Positions 24,032 to 35,161 of a stretch of 64,000 nt of DNA are shown here, piece by piece. Source of the DNA: Entonaema liquescens (Eukaryota; Ascomycota; Sordariomycetes; Xylariales; Xylariaceae); assembly GCA_902805475.1 (NCBI GenBank), contig CADCSX010000023.1:3348001-3412000 (forward strand). Reading direction: 5' to 3'. The translations under genes were made by a program, and so were the position numbers. A model generated the notes under the pieces. The model made no database searches and was not told where the DNA came from. It was given only the letters and a program-made list of their open reading frames with translations. The first letter of the stretch is position 1. Each line of letters opens with the position of its first letter.

Positions 24032-25785
24032 CTATTCACACGACCAGCACTTCGCCTCGCTCGCCGCACTCGTACACCCGCGATCGAAAACCGCCTTCTT
24101 CGGATACGGGCATATGATCTCCTCCCTCGTGCTATTATCCGCCACCTGCTGCACCGTAACCGTGCTCGCCTCCGGCGCCGTCCCGTTCTCCACCCACTGC
24201 CGCAGCTGCTCGAACAGGCCCTCGGGCTGTCCGCCCACGCCTCCGAAGCAGTGCGCCAGCCCCGGCACGCGGTAATACCGGAAGAAGTCCGCGGTTTGGT
24301 TGTCGAGCTTTGTTACTTGCGAGTAGTAGTGCAGCGTGCTGGCTGGTGTGATGGCTTCGTCGGCCTGTTTTTTCGAGATTAGTATTCATTCATTCATTCA
24401 TTCATTCATCTGTAGACTATCCCCAAGTGTAGGTAGGTACCTAGGTACAGAGAGGATAGTTAGGTACGTAGGTAGATGGGTACTTACTAAGCCGTGGAAT
24501 GTAATCATCTTCCCACCCGCGTTCTTGAAGTCCGCGAGATTGGGATCGGTCGCTTCCATTGTCGAGCGGAAGAGCCGCTGCAAAGTACGGAACATATAGT
24601 CGAATTCCTTGTGCGTAACCCCCGTGATGTTGGTTGATAGATCCCTGAGAATAAAGCCTGCATACATTCCGAGCAACGTTCCCCGGCCGGTGGGCGTGCA
24701 CTGTCCGCTCTCATCGCACGTCGTTCCGGCGATCGTCGCCAGGTCCGCTCCGATTTCGTAGCCGTACCACATGAAATCGCCGTTCGAGAACTTGGGCCCA
24801 TCCCACACGCTGTTGGCAACAGCTACCGCGGCCGGGCTGATTTCCATGTTCGCGCCGGTGTCCGAGCAGTTGAAGACGGTTCCGACGTGGTCAGCCGCAG
24901 AGAACTTTTCTCGACACTGCTCTGGCTCCGCGATAATGCCGTCTTTCACGCCGTCTAGTTCGTCACACGCAGCGATCGCGAGGGATGTCAACTTCGTCAA
25001 CTCGCACCCACGCGGATATTGTTTCGTGGAGTCCATGTAGAATGCTGGCCAGGCCGACCACGTCATTAATTCCGCCCAGTACAGCCCGGGCGCTGCGGCG
25101 ATGATCCCGTCGAAAGCCCCGGGGTATTGCTGGGCGAGGATACTAGCCTGTCGACCTCCTTGGGAGCAGCCGTTCCAGTAAGAATAAGACGGGCCGTGGC
25201 CATAGTAGCTCTGGATCAAGTTTTTGGCAATGGCAGCCTATACGTAGACTATAGTATTAGCATCAACGGGTCCTTTTATAATACTCCGTCGGGCATATCT
25301 CGTTCGCTTACCGTATCGTTCAGGGTAACATGCCCAAGGTCATCGAATGCAACCAAGTTCAGATTTCCAGGACTGACAATTAGCCAATCTGGGGATTGGG
25401 AGGTTCCGAGACCAGAATCTGTCGTTACAGCCGCGTACCCTTCCTCAATGGCGGCAGCCATGGCAGAATATTGAAGAGGAAAGCGACCGGCTACCCAACC
25501 ACTACCTCCTGGCGCGTATAGCCTCTCATTCCAATTATCCACCGGTAACCACGTCTCGACATTGATAGTGTCATTCATCCCCGGGTGCGTATAGGTAACA
25601 GTAATATTGCAGAATGTAGCATCCTGTACTTTGGTGGGAGGCTGAACATATCGCCAACCTTTCGGGACGTCGATGCTATAGTTAGTGACTAGGTTAGCAT
25701 CCACAGAGAGGATTTCGGAACCAAATATCGACGGCGTCGAGAAAGTAGACGCCGTACAAGAGTGGTTGGCCACTGGGTAAGACAT
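24032..25785 (-). CDS. Tannase/feruloyl esterase family protein
   Basis: Alpha/beta hydrolase of the fungal tannase/feruloyl esterase family, which cleaves ester bonds of gallate or hydroxycinnamate in plant material. Three exons: 25785-25312, 25237-24488, 24364-24032 (518 aa), all phase 0. The family CS-D-HC catalytic set is complete: GCSQGGR (Cys182, Ser183), GLADEAI (Asp about 410) and GLAHCFGG (His about 446, Cys447). In this family the two Cys form a disulphide joining Ser and His. The C-terminus is Cys-rich (AKCWSCE). Family members are usually secreted, yet the first ATG gives MSYPVANHSCTAS with no signal peptide. An ATTC repeat (about 24,384-24,409) sits in intron 2. Divergent from a Zn2Cys6 regulator. 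Substrate unknown. Confidence 0.92.
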
Positions 25786-26744
25786 CTTTCACGGTACTGT
25801 GAACGTGCCGGCTTGTAGACTTATAAGTTATTAAGGGTAACAACTACTATATAAATGCCATCTTTAACCAAGGCGCGATGCTACCTCACACTTATATATG
25901 AGCACCAAATCCCAAAGCATAAACAAACACGAATTATGCTTTAATTCCAACAAGCTACATCATTGGGATATGTAGTAGTGTTTCGAATCTCTAAGCCATC
26001 ATAAGCGGACCATCGTCCGGTATCTTCTCCACAGGCGGAAACTTGGCATTGGCATCGTTTTATGTTATGTGCCTTTTCAACGTTGCAGCGAGATTCTGCG
26101 ACAAAGCCCAGCTGGAGCGAAAAGCAACGAATAGGAAATTTGCGTATTGAATACGAAAAATAAAAAAGTTTAAAAGATACATAATACATCAGCTGCGGAC
26201 GGCGCCCGGGCTAAACCAAATTAACTTCCGGGAAGTCACCCTGTTACCTAAGTCTAGCCAATAGGAGATTAGTATTCCTTGTCCGGCACGTACCGATGCA
26301 TCGGACCAGACGCCTAGCCCCGGCATCAGAAAAGGAGACATCAAAGGTGGTTGCGGAGGAGATACTAGGTTAGTTACTTCTGATTTTTATAGTTATATGA
26401 AATATTTCATTGGGGATGGGAGGCGAGAGGGGGACTAGCGATTCTACATTTTCGTATTTTATTTTCGCGATATCTTCCTCTTTCATCCCATTCTGGTTGG
26501 TTGCCAGTGATATTTTATCGATTATTCCAGTCTTCTTCAATTTCCCTAACCATGTCGTGTATCGCAACTATCGGGCTGTAGACGCCCGAAAAATCCGGAT
26601 CTATATCGTTTCCGCGTATACGCTTTTACGTGTATGATACGAAAAAAAAAAGGGGGAAAGCAAAAGAAAAAGGAAGGGACTTTTATTATTAATCCTGCAT
26701 AACGAAATGACCAATCCTTTACGCCGCCAATCTTGTCACCTTCC
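25786..26744. promoter_or_regulatory. Divergent promoter region, esterase / Zn2Cys6 regulator
   Basis: A 959-bp region between the esterase start (25785, minus) and the regulator start (26745, plus). Such head-to-head pairing is common for fungal catabolic genes and their regulators, so co-regulation is a reasonable inference but not shown. A minus-strand frame at 25941-26189 has no recognisable content. Confidence 0.5.
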
Positions 26745-28142
26745 ATGTTCACCATGAACGATCGTCCCCGAGCGAGGAGACCCCATAAGAAATCCAGGGC
26801 AGGGTGCCGTAACTGTAAACAGAGAAGAGTAAAGGTGTGGGGGGCCCCCTTTTATTAAAGAGATTCTCTAGATCTGACTTGCATCGTTAACTCGACCTTG
26901 TGCCGCATAGAAGCTGACCGTATGTGGTTGTAGTGTGATGAGCTTAAACCAACTTGTGGGAACTGCTCGCGATTCGCCATCCCTTGTGACTTCTCGCCAC
27001 ATCTAGAATGGAACGAGCAGAGCGGAGATGTAGTAGCCGATGTTCCAACTCGCCGGAAGCGAGGTCGGCCACGTAAAGATTGGTCGGCTCTCATGAAAGA
27101 TCCAGAACCCAATGGGGAGATCGATGAGAGCTCTGAGACCACAGAGTCTAACCCCGATCTAGAATTAGTAAGGAGGTCAACTTCCTCTCCTCAGTTGACT
27201 GTTGATGAAATGGAACTATTGCATCATTATCTAACCGATCCAAATCTCAGCCAAGGGGATAAACTGATGTGGCAGATAAAAGTCCCCCGCTTAGCCTTCA
27301 GTCACCACTATGCCCTCCATCTTATATTAGCTGTATCAGCCTATCATCTAATGAAATTAGAGCCGCATCGGTCAGAACACTTCAGGAGGCTTGCCGAGAC
27401 CCACCACTCCATCGGGATTCGCCAGACAACCGACCTCTTTCCCCAGCTCAGCACGGAAAACTGCTCTCCGCTTTATGTTGCTGCAGTCCTCGCTTGTGTA
27501 TGCGGGTTCGCCAAGGACCCGACGCCAGGGAATCTGCTCGTTATCGCCGAGGGATGCGAGGTACCTTGGCTAGACTTACTAAGAGGAGTCCGGCTTATCG
27601 TCGAGCATATCGGCCTGGAGCACGTCTTCACCGGTGTCTTGGCTCCGTTCCCACCGCCGCAGCCTGATGAGCCAATCAAGACAGACACATTCCAAGTCGA
27701 GTTTGTACCGTGGGAAGAGCCCTTACGAGAGTTATCAACGCTTATTCCCGCTGCACCTCCCTCGACACACGAAGTGTATAATAGTACACTCAAATCTTTA
27801 TCGTGGTGCTTCCACGAAACCTATGGAACGTCTACCGATCCTAAGAGCGAGATAATTGGACAGTTCCAAGTCATTATAGCATGGACGTACGGGTTAGACG
27901 AGAGCTTTGTGTATTTCCTACGCGAGAGACAACCTCAGGCTCTTATAATTCTGGCATATTATGCCATATTGCTCAGTTCACTCGAATACTGTTGGTTCTT
28001 AGAAGGATGGGGGAAACACATCACTCGAGGCATCGCCAATTATCTAGACCCGTCGTATGAACACTGGCTGCAATGGCCGAGAGAGCAGATCGAAAATTCC
28101 GTTAAATCAGGGAAAAAAGGTATACCGGCCCGAGGACTCTAA
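26745..28142 (+). CDS. Zn(II)2Cys6 transcription factor with an AT-hook-like motif
   Basis: Two exons, 26745-26834 and 26934-28142, give 432 aa. The zinc cluster is split by the intron just before its third Cys: CRNCKQRRVK, then CDELKPTCGNCSRFAIPC, with Cys at 21, 24, 31, 38, 41 and 48. Residues 70-78 read RRKRGRPRK, an AT-hook-like GRP core. The rest is a helical, fungal regulator-type region (LTVDEMELLHHYLTDP, HHYALHLILAVSAYHL). Two in-frame ATGs nine bases apart could both serve as start. Target genes are unknown; the adjacent divergent esterase is the obvious candidate. Confidence 0.9.
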
Positions 28143-28738
28143 CAATATGCTATCTCAGTAATTGTATAATCCAATGTACGGATATAAGTTGACTTTTGCA
28201 TATAGTCCTAAACCATCTACCTAGGTAGTTAACGTGCATCAATAGACATCTTTTTTTTTATTAGATACGAAGTGTTGGACTAAGAATCCGGTTACCAATG
28301 CTATTGCTATTGTCCAATCCGTAATCTAAGACTAAAAGAACACTCGCATGTAAGAAGGTACAAGTGGATGCGTGTTAGAAATACCAACATGGCACTGCTG
28401 TAGACCTGCCTTCCTTAGGCTAATTTCAGAAGCGCTCTCATGATTTTGGGCGTACCCTAATCGCTATTGTGTAGTCCTTGACCCCATTTTGAACTACTCT
28501 TCGCCAAGACACCTATTCTATGTAAGTGTCAACTATTAATGAATACACCATAGGGCCAGATCCTTGAGGAATGTCATCTATTAAGCATGTATGCCCCTAG
28601 AATTAACATAATAGCTTCCGGGGCGATGCCACGAAGAAGATCAGACGGACTGGACCTCGCAAATTTCATAGGAATGGATTACCACATGCGTAGAGCTACG
28701 ACAATGAATGATGGTGATATTTGACCTGTGACGCATCT
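28143..28738. other. Convergent intergenic region
   Basis: 3' regions of the Zn2Cys6 regulator and of UPF3. Contains a T run at about 28,252 and an ACCTAGGTAG palindrome at about 28,219. No gene seen. Confidence 0.55.
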
Positions 28739-30675
28739 TCAATCGGCCGAGGCTGCATTGCTTGGATCAGTGGGCGGTGGAGGAGGCGTTGCTGAAGACC
28801 CAGCGGCTTCACTAGTTGGGTTTATACTACCCGCATTGGCAGCTCCTCCTCGACGACCCCTGCCACGACCACCTCGCTTAGGGCGATCTGGTGGGGTTTC
28901 ATTACTTGTCTTTTCGCCCGCTGGTTGTGTCGGCGGTTGAGTTGACTTTTTCGTCTCCTTCCTTTCCAATACTTGCACGGTGCCTTGTGCGACAGAAATA
29001 GGGCTTGCAGAGATAGCTTTAACTAACCCGTCGTGATCACCAAAGTCGACGTACGCAAAGCCTTTCCGCTTGTCAATTTCCACGAATGTAACGGGCCCGT
29101 ACGCTTCCATGGCTTGCTTAAGTAACGGTTCAGTAACACCTTGCGAAGGGTTTGCGTGCTTCACAAAAGCACGCGTCGCCCCGGCAGTTACTGATGGCTG
29201 GCTAGACGCTTTCTTCTGCGAGGAACCCGGTTTGTTAGATGGGCCGGCCTTACCGGCAGCTTTAGGCCCGGTTGGAGGGGTTGAAGCCGCCGAAGCGGCG
29301 GGGACCGTAGAGACTGAGCCACTTGGAGGAATATCTTCCTTTCTTTTAAGGATAACTGGTGTGGTTATAGGGGTTGACTTTGTTGTGCCGCTTGTGTTAT
29401 CGGTCCCCTTCCCCTTAGGTATGTCACTAGACGTGCTTTGCTTAGAAGACTTTGAACCTCGGGACCGACGCGGACCTTCGGCCGTTTGAGCTTTCGGGGC
29501 TGTTGGGGCGGACGGAGGTGCTGATGAAGAGGATTGACTTGGCACGGCCGAAGCCGTGGATGATGAATCCTTTTCCTTCTCCTTACTGGTATCTACCTTG
29601 GCGGCTGCTTCCGCCTTAGCAGCATCCTGACGAGCTCTTCTATGAGCGCTGCCTGGGCTGAGACCAAGATCGCGCTGTAGGATTTTGGCAGCAGCGGCAA
29701 TATTAGCCCGTCGGCTCTTTGGTGCCGCCTCTTCGGTTGCTTTGCTCGTACTAGCCTGGGTTGGGGTTGATTTAGTTGCCTCGGCCGAGTCCACAGCGGC
29801 CGACTTTTTGGTGAGGAGTTTTACGGGCTCCTTAGTCTTTTTCTCCTCCTTTTCGGCGGCCTTTTCGGCTTTCTCGGCCTTGGAATCCTTTCCTTTTTTC
29901 TTAGAATCTTCCTGGCCTCCTTTCGGTTTTCCAGCCTGGGACTCATGCCTACCATGCTTACCGCTCTTAAGATTGCTCGTATCCTTTCCCTTATTGGCTT
30001 TCTTCTCTTTAAGATATTCCACCAGAGGCGTGGTAGTAACTTTAGTGTCTGTCTTTCCTGTATCCTCGGCTTGTTCGGCATCAACATCTTTCACACTGGA
30101 TTCCTGAGTAAGGCTGTCGAGGAAAGCCATGAAATCAGGATCTTGGTCAATTGTACCTTGCTTAGAATCGGTACGTCTCTTCGTGGTGGGGACCTTCTGG
30201 TAGATAGAAAACTCTAGATAAGGGGGGCCTACGAGGGCCGAATCCGAGAAGGTTCGCTTCTCATCTTCCCAGGTTGACCTTTGAACGACCTCAGCTAGCA
30301 CAGGTATATCTTCAGATCGAACTTGTAGATAGCAGCGCGCTGGCGTGGAAGGGTTCGATGGACTAACAAATAAAAGAAATAAGTAGCTGTCTCTTCTTTA
30401 CCCTCGTTTTATATGATCTGTAGGACTTACTCCTGGGAGACCTGGCCCTCATGAAATTTAGTCCACTCTACTTTTCCATTTCCACTTTTCCACTCATCTC
30501 CCAAGATAGTCCAGAATTCTACCTCTGTTATACCTGGTGGAAGCCGACGAACAATGACTTTCTTGCCTCGGGGTGAGTCTTTAGTTTTGGTGGCCTTCGG
30601 AGTGTCGTTCGGTGCTGAAGTGGAAGAAACTGGCAAAACGCCATTAGGTTTTCGCGCGGTTGGAGCACCCGTCAT
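28739..30675 (-). CDS. UPF3: Nonsense-mediated decay protein Upf3
   Basis: Smg4/UPF3 family protein that links the exon junction or terminating ribosome to Upf2 in mRNA decay. Two exons, 30675-30431 and 30362-28739 (622 aa), GTAAGT donor. The N-terminal Smg4/UPF3 RRM-like domain reads KKVIVRRLPPGITEVEFW, KFHEGQV, then CYLQVRSEDIPVLAEVV and PPYLEFSIYQKVP. The long middle is Lys/Glu/Ser/Ala-rich and probably disordered. A second RRM-like fold is visible at about 476-549 (TRAFVKHANPSQGVTEPLLK, AYGPVTFVEIDKRKGFAYVD). The tail is RG-rich (RGGRGRGRRGG). No frame problem. Confidence 0.92.
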
Positions 30676-31487
30676 TGTGAATGAGATTGTCGATTATCGA
30701 TGCACTTAAATTAACGAGATTGTTGCTTCAGAATAGTCTGTAATTCCTTCTTTTGTCATAATTGTTGTTGGAGTTTGTTGATATCGTGTGTTACGTGGAA
30801 TTGAGGGTAGCCGTGAGGTATGTTAAATTTAGGTATGTGATTTGTCGGTGCAGTAAGTTCGATGGTGTAGAAAGTAAGAAGTACGGCAGATTGGAAGGTA
30901 AGGCTGAATCACACCCCACACCACTTGAATGATAGAGCCTGCAGGGGACAAGGCAAGCGCATTGAGATAGTTTAGTGGGGCAAACGATAAGATCAAAGAA
31001 CCACCCCGAATTTATTGTCCGATAGGTATACATCAACCAATATTGAACCTCGTCCACAAACACCTTCTATTCTAAACAGAAATGTTGAAGACAGCTATAA
31101 AAGAAGCGAATAGGTAGATGTAAATCATCATTATTGTCTTAAATTCACGATTATAACCAATTGGTATTTCTAATTTACTTCTAACTACTAGCGATTCTAA
31201 ATCGAAACTTATCTGCTTAACTAATAATTAAACGGAGATCTTATCGTAACTAGGTGACGTCATTTACAAGCCTGGTGGCATTCCCCAATTGTCATGTCAG
31301 TCAAACACATCCATGAATGGAACCTCATGTGGCTAAAGCGGGCAGCTATAGCTATGATTGACCCGTCTCGACTTCGTATAGCCGATCTTCGGCTTCAACC
31401 CCGAATCCCGACAGTCAAGTTAAGTTCCCCTCGAACACCTTAGGGAATATATTAGAGTATTTGTAGGTATCACGCAAATTCCGCTTT
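30676..31487. promoter_or_regulatory. Divergent promoter region, UPF3 / SDR
   Basis: An 812-bp region between starts on opposite strands. A minus-strand frame at 30791-31063 overlaps the presumed UPF3 promoter and has no recognisable content. Confidence 0.45.
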
Positions 31488-32303
31488 ATGTCCCTGAACA
31501 CCATGGCCCGCATCTTCATCACCGGATCATCCGACAGCAGCGGTCTTGGCATACGCTCGGCGCGGGCCCTGATCCAGCGGGGGCACTCCGTCTACCTGCA
31601 CGCGCGCAGCGTCCAAAGAGCCCAAGACGCCCGCGCGGCCTGCCCAGGCGCCAAAGATGTGTTTGTGGCAGACCTGTCGTCCGCGGAGGAAACCCAGTGG
31701 TTGGCGAAACAGCTCAGCCAGACGGGGCCGTGGGACGCCATCGTGCATAACGCCGCGGTGATGCACGGCGTCGCGGACGTGAAAAATAAAGACGGCATCC
31801 CCGTCCTGTTCGCCATTAACACGCTCGCGCCGTACGTCTTGACTTCCCTGGTAAACCCCCCGCCGAAGCGCTACGTCTTCGTGTCGAGCGGTATGCATAA
31901 GGGCGGCGACCCCTTACTGCGGAATATCCAGCAGTGCGGCTATAGCGACAGCAAGCTGCACAGCGTCCTGTTGTCCTTCTGGTTCGCGCGCCGTTTCGCC
32001 AACAGGGGTGTCCTGAGCAACGTTATGAGTCCGGGGTGGGTTCCCACCAAGATGGGCGGGTCGTCGGCGCCCGACAGTATCGACGCCGCGGTTAATACCT
32101 ACGTCTTGCTCGCGGAGGGGTCGGGGGCTGCCGAGGGCGAGACGGGGAAATACTGGTACCAAGGTCGTGCCCGGAGTTCTAGTGGTTCGGGCCATGAAAC
32201 GAGTTATCTAAAATCACTTGATGACGAAGCTCTCCAGAATAGGTTGATTCAGACGCTTGAGGAGATCTCGGGCGTCAACCCCCCCCTCCCCCGAGTAAAC
32301 TAA
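31488..32303 (+). CDS. Short-chain dehydrogenase/reductase (SDR)
   Basis: Single-exon NAD(P)-dependent oxidoreductase of 271 aa, or 266 aa if ATG 31503 (ACCATGGC, a better context) is used. Classical SDR features: nucleotide-binding TGSSDSSGLG near the N-terminus, ADLSS acidic site, HNAAVMHG (the NAG/NNA position), FVSSGM (catalytic Ser), YSDSK (catalytic YxxxK) and SPGWVPTKMGG. The Gly-rich loop is two residues longer than the usual TGxxxGxG spacing. Substrate cannot be told from the sequence. High GC compared with its neighbours. Confidence 0.9.
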   Translation: MSLNTMARIFITGSSDSSGLGIRSARALIQRGHSVYLHARSVQRAQDARAACPGAKDVFVADLSSAEETQWLAKQLSQTGPWDAIVHNAAVMHGVADVKNKDGIPVLFAINTLAPYVLTSLVNPPPKRYVFVSSGMHKGGDPLLRNIQQCGYSDSKLHSVLLSFWFARRFANRGVLSNVMSPGWVPTKMGGSSAPDSIDAAVNTYVLLAEGSGAAEGETGKYWYQGRARSSSGSGHETSYLKSLDDEALQNRLIQTLEEISGVNPPLPRVN

Positions 32304-33085
32304 ACTTGTGGACTATATGACTTCGGCTTGTGATTATCTTAGAGCTCCGTATATATTAGGCAGTCTTCCATCCATGTATATATCACAATATTCGCTAAGA
32401 CAGTTTCTTCCACGCTAATCTCGATGTGCTGCAGCCACAACTAGACACACGGCACGGGATGCGGTATGCCGGCCCTTTCGAAGCCTCTTGACGTTGGTGT
32501 TGCTAATTGACTCGTTCGCCTAAAGTAGGCCACGTTTTTTCCTTTTCCAAGCCATAAACAGTTTCGTCATCTGGGACCCATAGATTATATCACCATAATA
32601 AGGGATGCGAGATGACGATAGCGCCCTCCTGCCATGCTATGATACTTATTACATGATGGTATGCCATCCCAGTTATTCTATTGGGGGGTCTTTTCATACC
32701 GTACATCTCTAGGCGTAAGCTTGCCAGTCCCGTGCCGGTTCGATGGTGTCACGAAAAAGCAAGTGTACTACCTTCGCCGCCGCTGTCTACGGTTGGTTTC
32801 GATGCACTAAATACGGCAAAACATATATTATGTCCCAAATAGTATTATCGCATGGTATTGGGGACGCCATCATAACGCCACCTTTCCTAAGTTGCAGACG
32901 CCGGGATGCGAGTAGACCGATATATCGAGTCCATTGTTAGTTTAAGGGGGGAGAGTGGCCGAACTTATTCAGGTAATTGAAGTACGTTGGAGAGGATACT
33001 CTGATACGCAAGGACCATAGACATAAAGAAAATCGACCTTGTTCTTGAGATTACATTGATATCGAATTTGCCCGGAAAGTTGACC
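32304..33085. other. Intergenic region, no supported gene
   Basis: Mixed composition with no long credible frame. A short stretch at about 32,950 (AGAGTGGCCGAAC) resembles the 5' part of a Ser/Leu tRNA, but no matching arms follow. Confidence 0.5.
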
Positions 33086-34322
33086 ATGCCCAACAATAGT
33101 ACCTCTACATCTAACCAGCCCTGGCTCCCCGCAACGCCTGAGCAAGTCACGGCCTCATGGCTTAGCCAAATCCTCGGCCATAGGGTCAAATCATTCGAGC
33201 TTACAAGCTCCATTCTCAATGCCACTGCCAGCAAGCTCTTTATCACCTTGACCTATGGCGATGACGATGAGAGTAACGATGTTGATTCCGTGAAGTCCCA
33301 CGAAAAGCGTGCCAAGGTTGGTTCCATCTCATAGTTAACCTACGCAATCTTTAGTCAAGGATCTCCTGAGAGTCTATCGCCCTAGAGAGTTACCACAGAA
33401 AAAAGCTTTGACAATACTAAATGCAGGCAAGACCGAATAAGATTTGTATCAAGGGGGCTTTAATATGGCCTTCATTGAGCAATACGCTGATATCGTCATT
33501 CCGATGTATAAACACGAGGTCGAATTTTTCAACTGTATCGCCTCGGAGCTCATCCATACCGAACCCCCGAAATCGTACTGGGCTGGCCACAATGCATCCC
33601 AGGGCATTGTCGTTATGGAAGATCTGAGAGCCCTCGGAGCGGGGTTTGGGGACCCTACTGACCCGTGGTCGGTCGAACTTGTCATGGCAGGAGTCGAGCA
33701 GCTTGCAGGTTTGCATGCGGCGACTTGGGGTCGAAGTCTTTCCGACTATCCGTGGTCTAGTTCAGAACACTACGATGAATTGATCTGGGCCTTGGTGAAA
33801 CAATGGGACGAATTCGTTCTCGCTCCGCACAGGCCGGCGATCCCTGAAGTCCTGAAAGACGAGAAACGGATGCGAGCAGTGCTCAAGAAATACTACACGT
33901 CTAGAAACCCGAAGTTCCAATGCCTCCTTCATGGCGATACTCACATTGGCAACACATTCATCGTTGAAGGGAAACCTCGATTTCTCGATTGGCAAACAGT
34001 TCATATTGGAACTGCTTTCCATGACGTGGCGTATTTTATAATCGGTAGTTTAACCGTCGAAGATAGACGGAAACACGAGGTGCGCATTTTAAACCACTAC
34101 CTCGATACGTTGGCTACATACGGCGGTGTGCCTCTCTCGAGTCAGGATGAAGATGTTATGGTAGAATACCGAAAGTCCATCCTTTCAGGCATAGGCTGGT
34201 TATTAACGCCGTATGAGATGCAACCAGAGGAACGCGTTCGCGCAATGATCGAGCGATACGCTACAGCGCTCATAGATCACCAAGTAATCGAACTCGTCGA
34301 ATCCTTGCCTGAGGTGGAATAG
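33086..34322 (+). CDS. CHK/aminoglycoside-phosphotransferase-like kinase, one-base frame break
   Basis: Protein-kinase-like small-molecule kinase (CHK/APH group). Exon 1 is 33086-33316; exon 2 runs 33427-34322. The catalytic loop HGDTHIGNTF and metal-binding FLDWQ are present, with the lid helix region ELIHTEPPKSYWAG. Exon 2 opens in the right phase as ARPNKICIKG, which should continue into GGFN (typical of the family), but the G run at 33453-33457 is one base too short and the frame changes there. From about 33,456 the frame is open to the stop (GFNMAFIEQYADIV...). The donor after exon 1 (GTTGGT) is weak. Apart from the single base the gene looks complete; the substrate is unknown. Confidence 0.82.
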
Positions 34323-35161
34323 GTGGATGATAGATAAGTCACTTGGATGTCATGGAATTATTAGCCAAAAACTTCGAAAGAATGCTCCTGGCCAATCACA
34401 CTTAAAGAAGAGGCCACCTTACCAGTATCCCGAAATGAAACCAATCTTTCTTGCAATTAACGCGAACAAACGCCTAGTTAGGACTTCTTGATGGTTCTGT
34501 ACCCTTCTTTATGGTGAAATGAGTTCCCGTTTACGGGCCTAAATTCTATGATGCTCTGACATAGTCACGCGTGGTAGATTCCCTTTGTCAGCTGGTATAC
34601 TGGCCTTGCTTGAATATTCCAGTGTCACGCATCATAGATACATAGCGGCGATTAAGTGTAGTGGTATATAGAACTCCAGGTAGAGCCATGGCGTGTCCGC
34701 GGGACGCAACCGATTTCATTATCCTCATCGTTATGGTTGAATGTGCTACGGTTGGTTTGTACGAATTTCGCAAAGGGGTGCCGGTATCATAGGAGGTGAC
34801 TTCTGGGTTCAATTCCGTAGACCAATGGCAGATAAATGGTCCATTAATCAAAAAAGGGGAAATATGTTATTATTATTTATCCCTTGCGTAGGCACTCTTA
34901 TCCAGTAACACTAAATGGAGAGTCAATTGAAGACTCCATGGATGCGGCACAAGCACTAGGCTTGGCATATATGTAGCAGACTAGACGCACCTAGGATGTA
35001 GGAGGGTATGCTCCCAAAGATAAAGGGCCGGAAACGCTCAATGCTCCCGCTCGTCTTTCTACGTAGTCGATCCCATTCTCATACCCTTATATCTTTGGAG
35101 ATGCTGAGCGGTGTGAAGGTGAACCAATTATATAGACAAAAGCATATTGAAACAATAACAG
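34323..35161. other. Intergenic region, no supported gene
   Basis: Convergent region between the kinase and the 2EXR gene. A minus-strand frame at 34588-34851 has no recognisable content. A T-loop-like GGTTCAATTCC at about 34,808 lacks a complementary stem. Confidence 0.5.

Noticed and set aside
29070..30107. Long plus-strand frames opposite UPF3
   Set aside because: Mirror frames of a Lys/Ser/Ala-rich coding exon on the other strand.
32940..32975. AGAGTGGCCGAAC resembling the start of a Ser or Leu tRNA
   Set aside because: No anticodon or T-arm at the right distance and no acceptor pairing.
34795..34830. GGTTCAATTCC resembling a tRNA T-loop
   Set aside because: Flanking bases do not form a five-pair stem and no tRNA body lies upstream.
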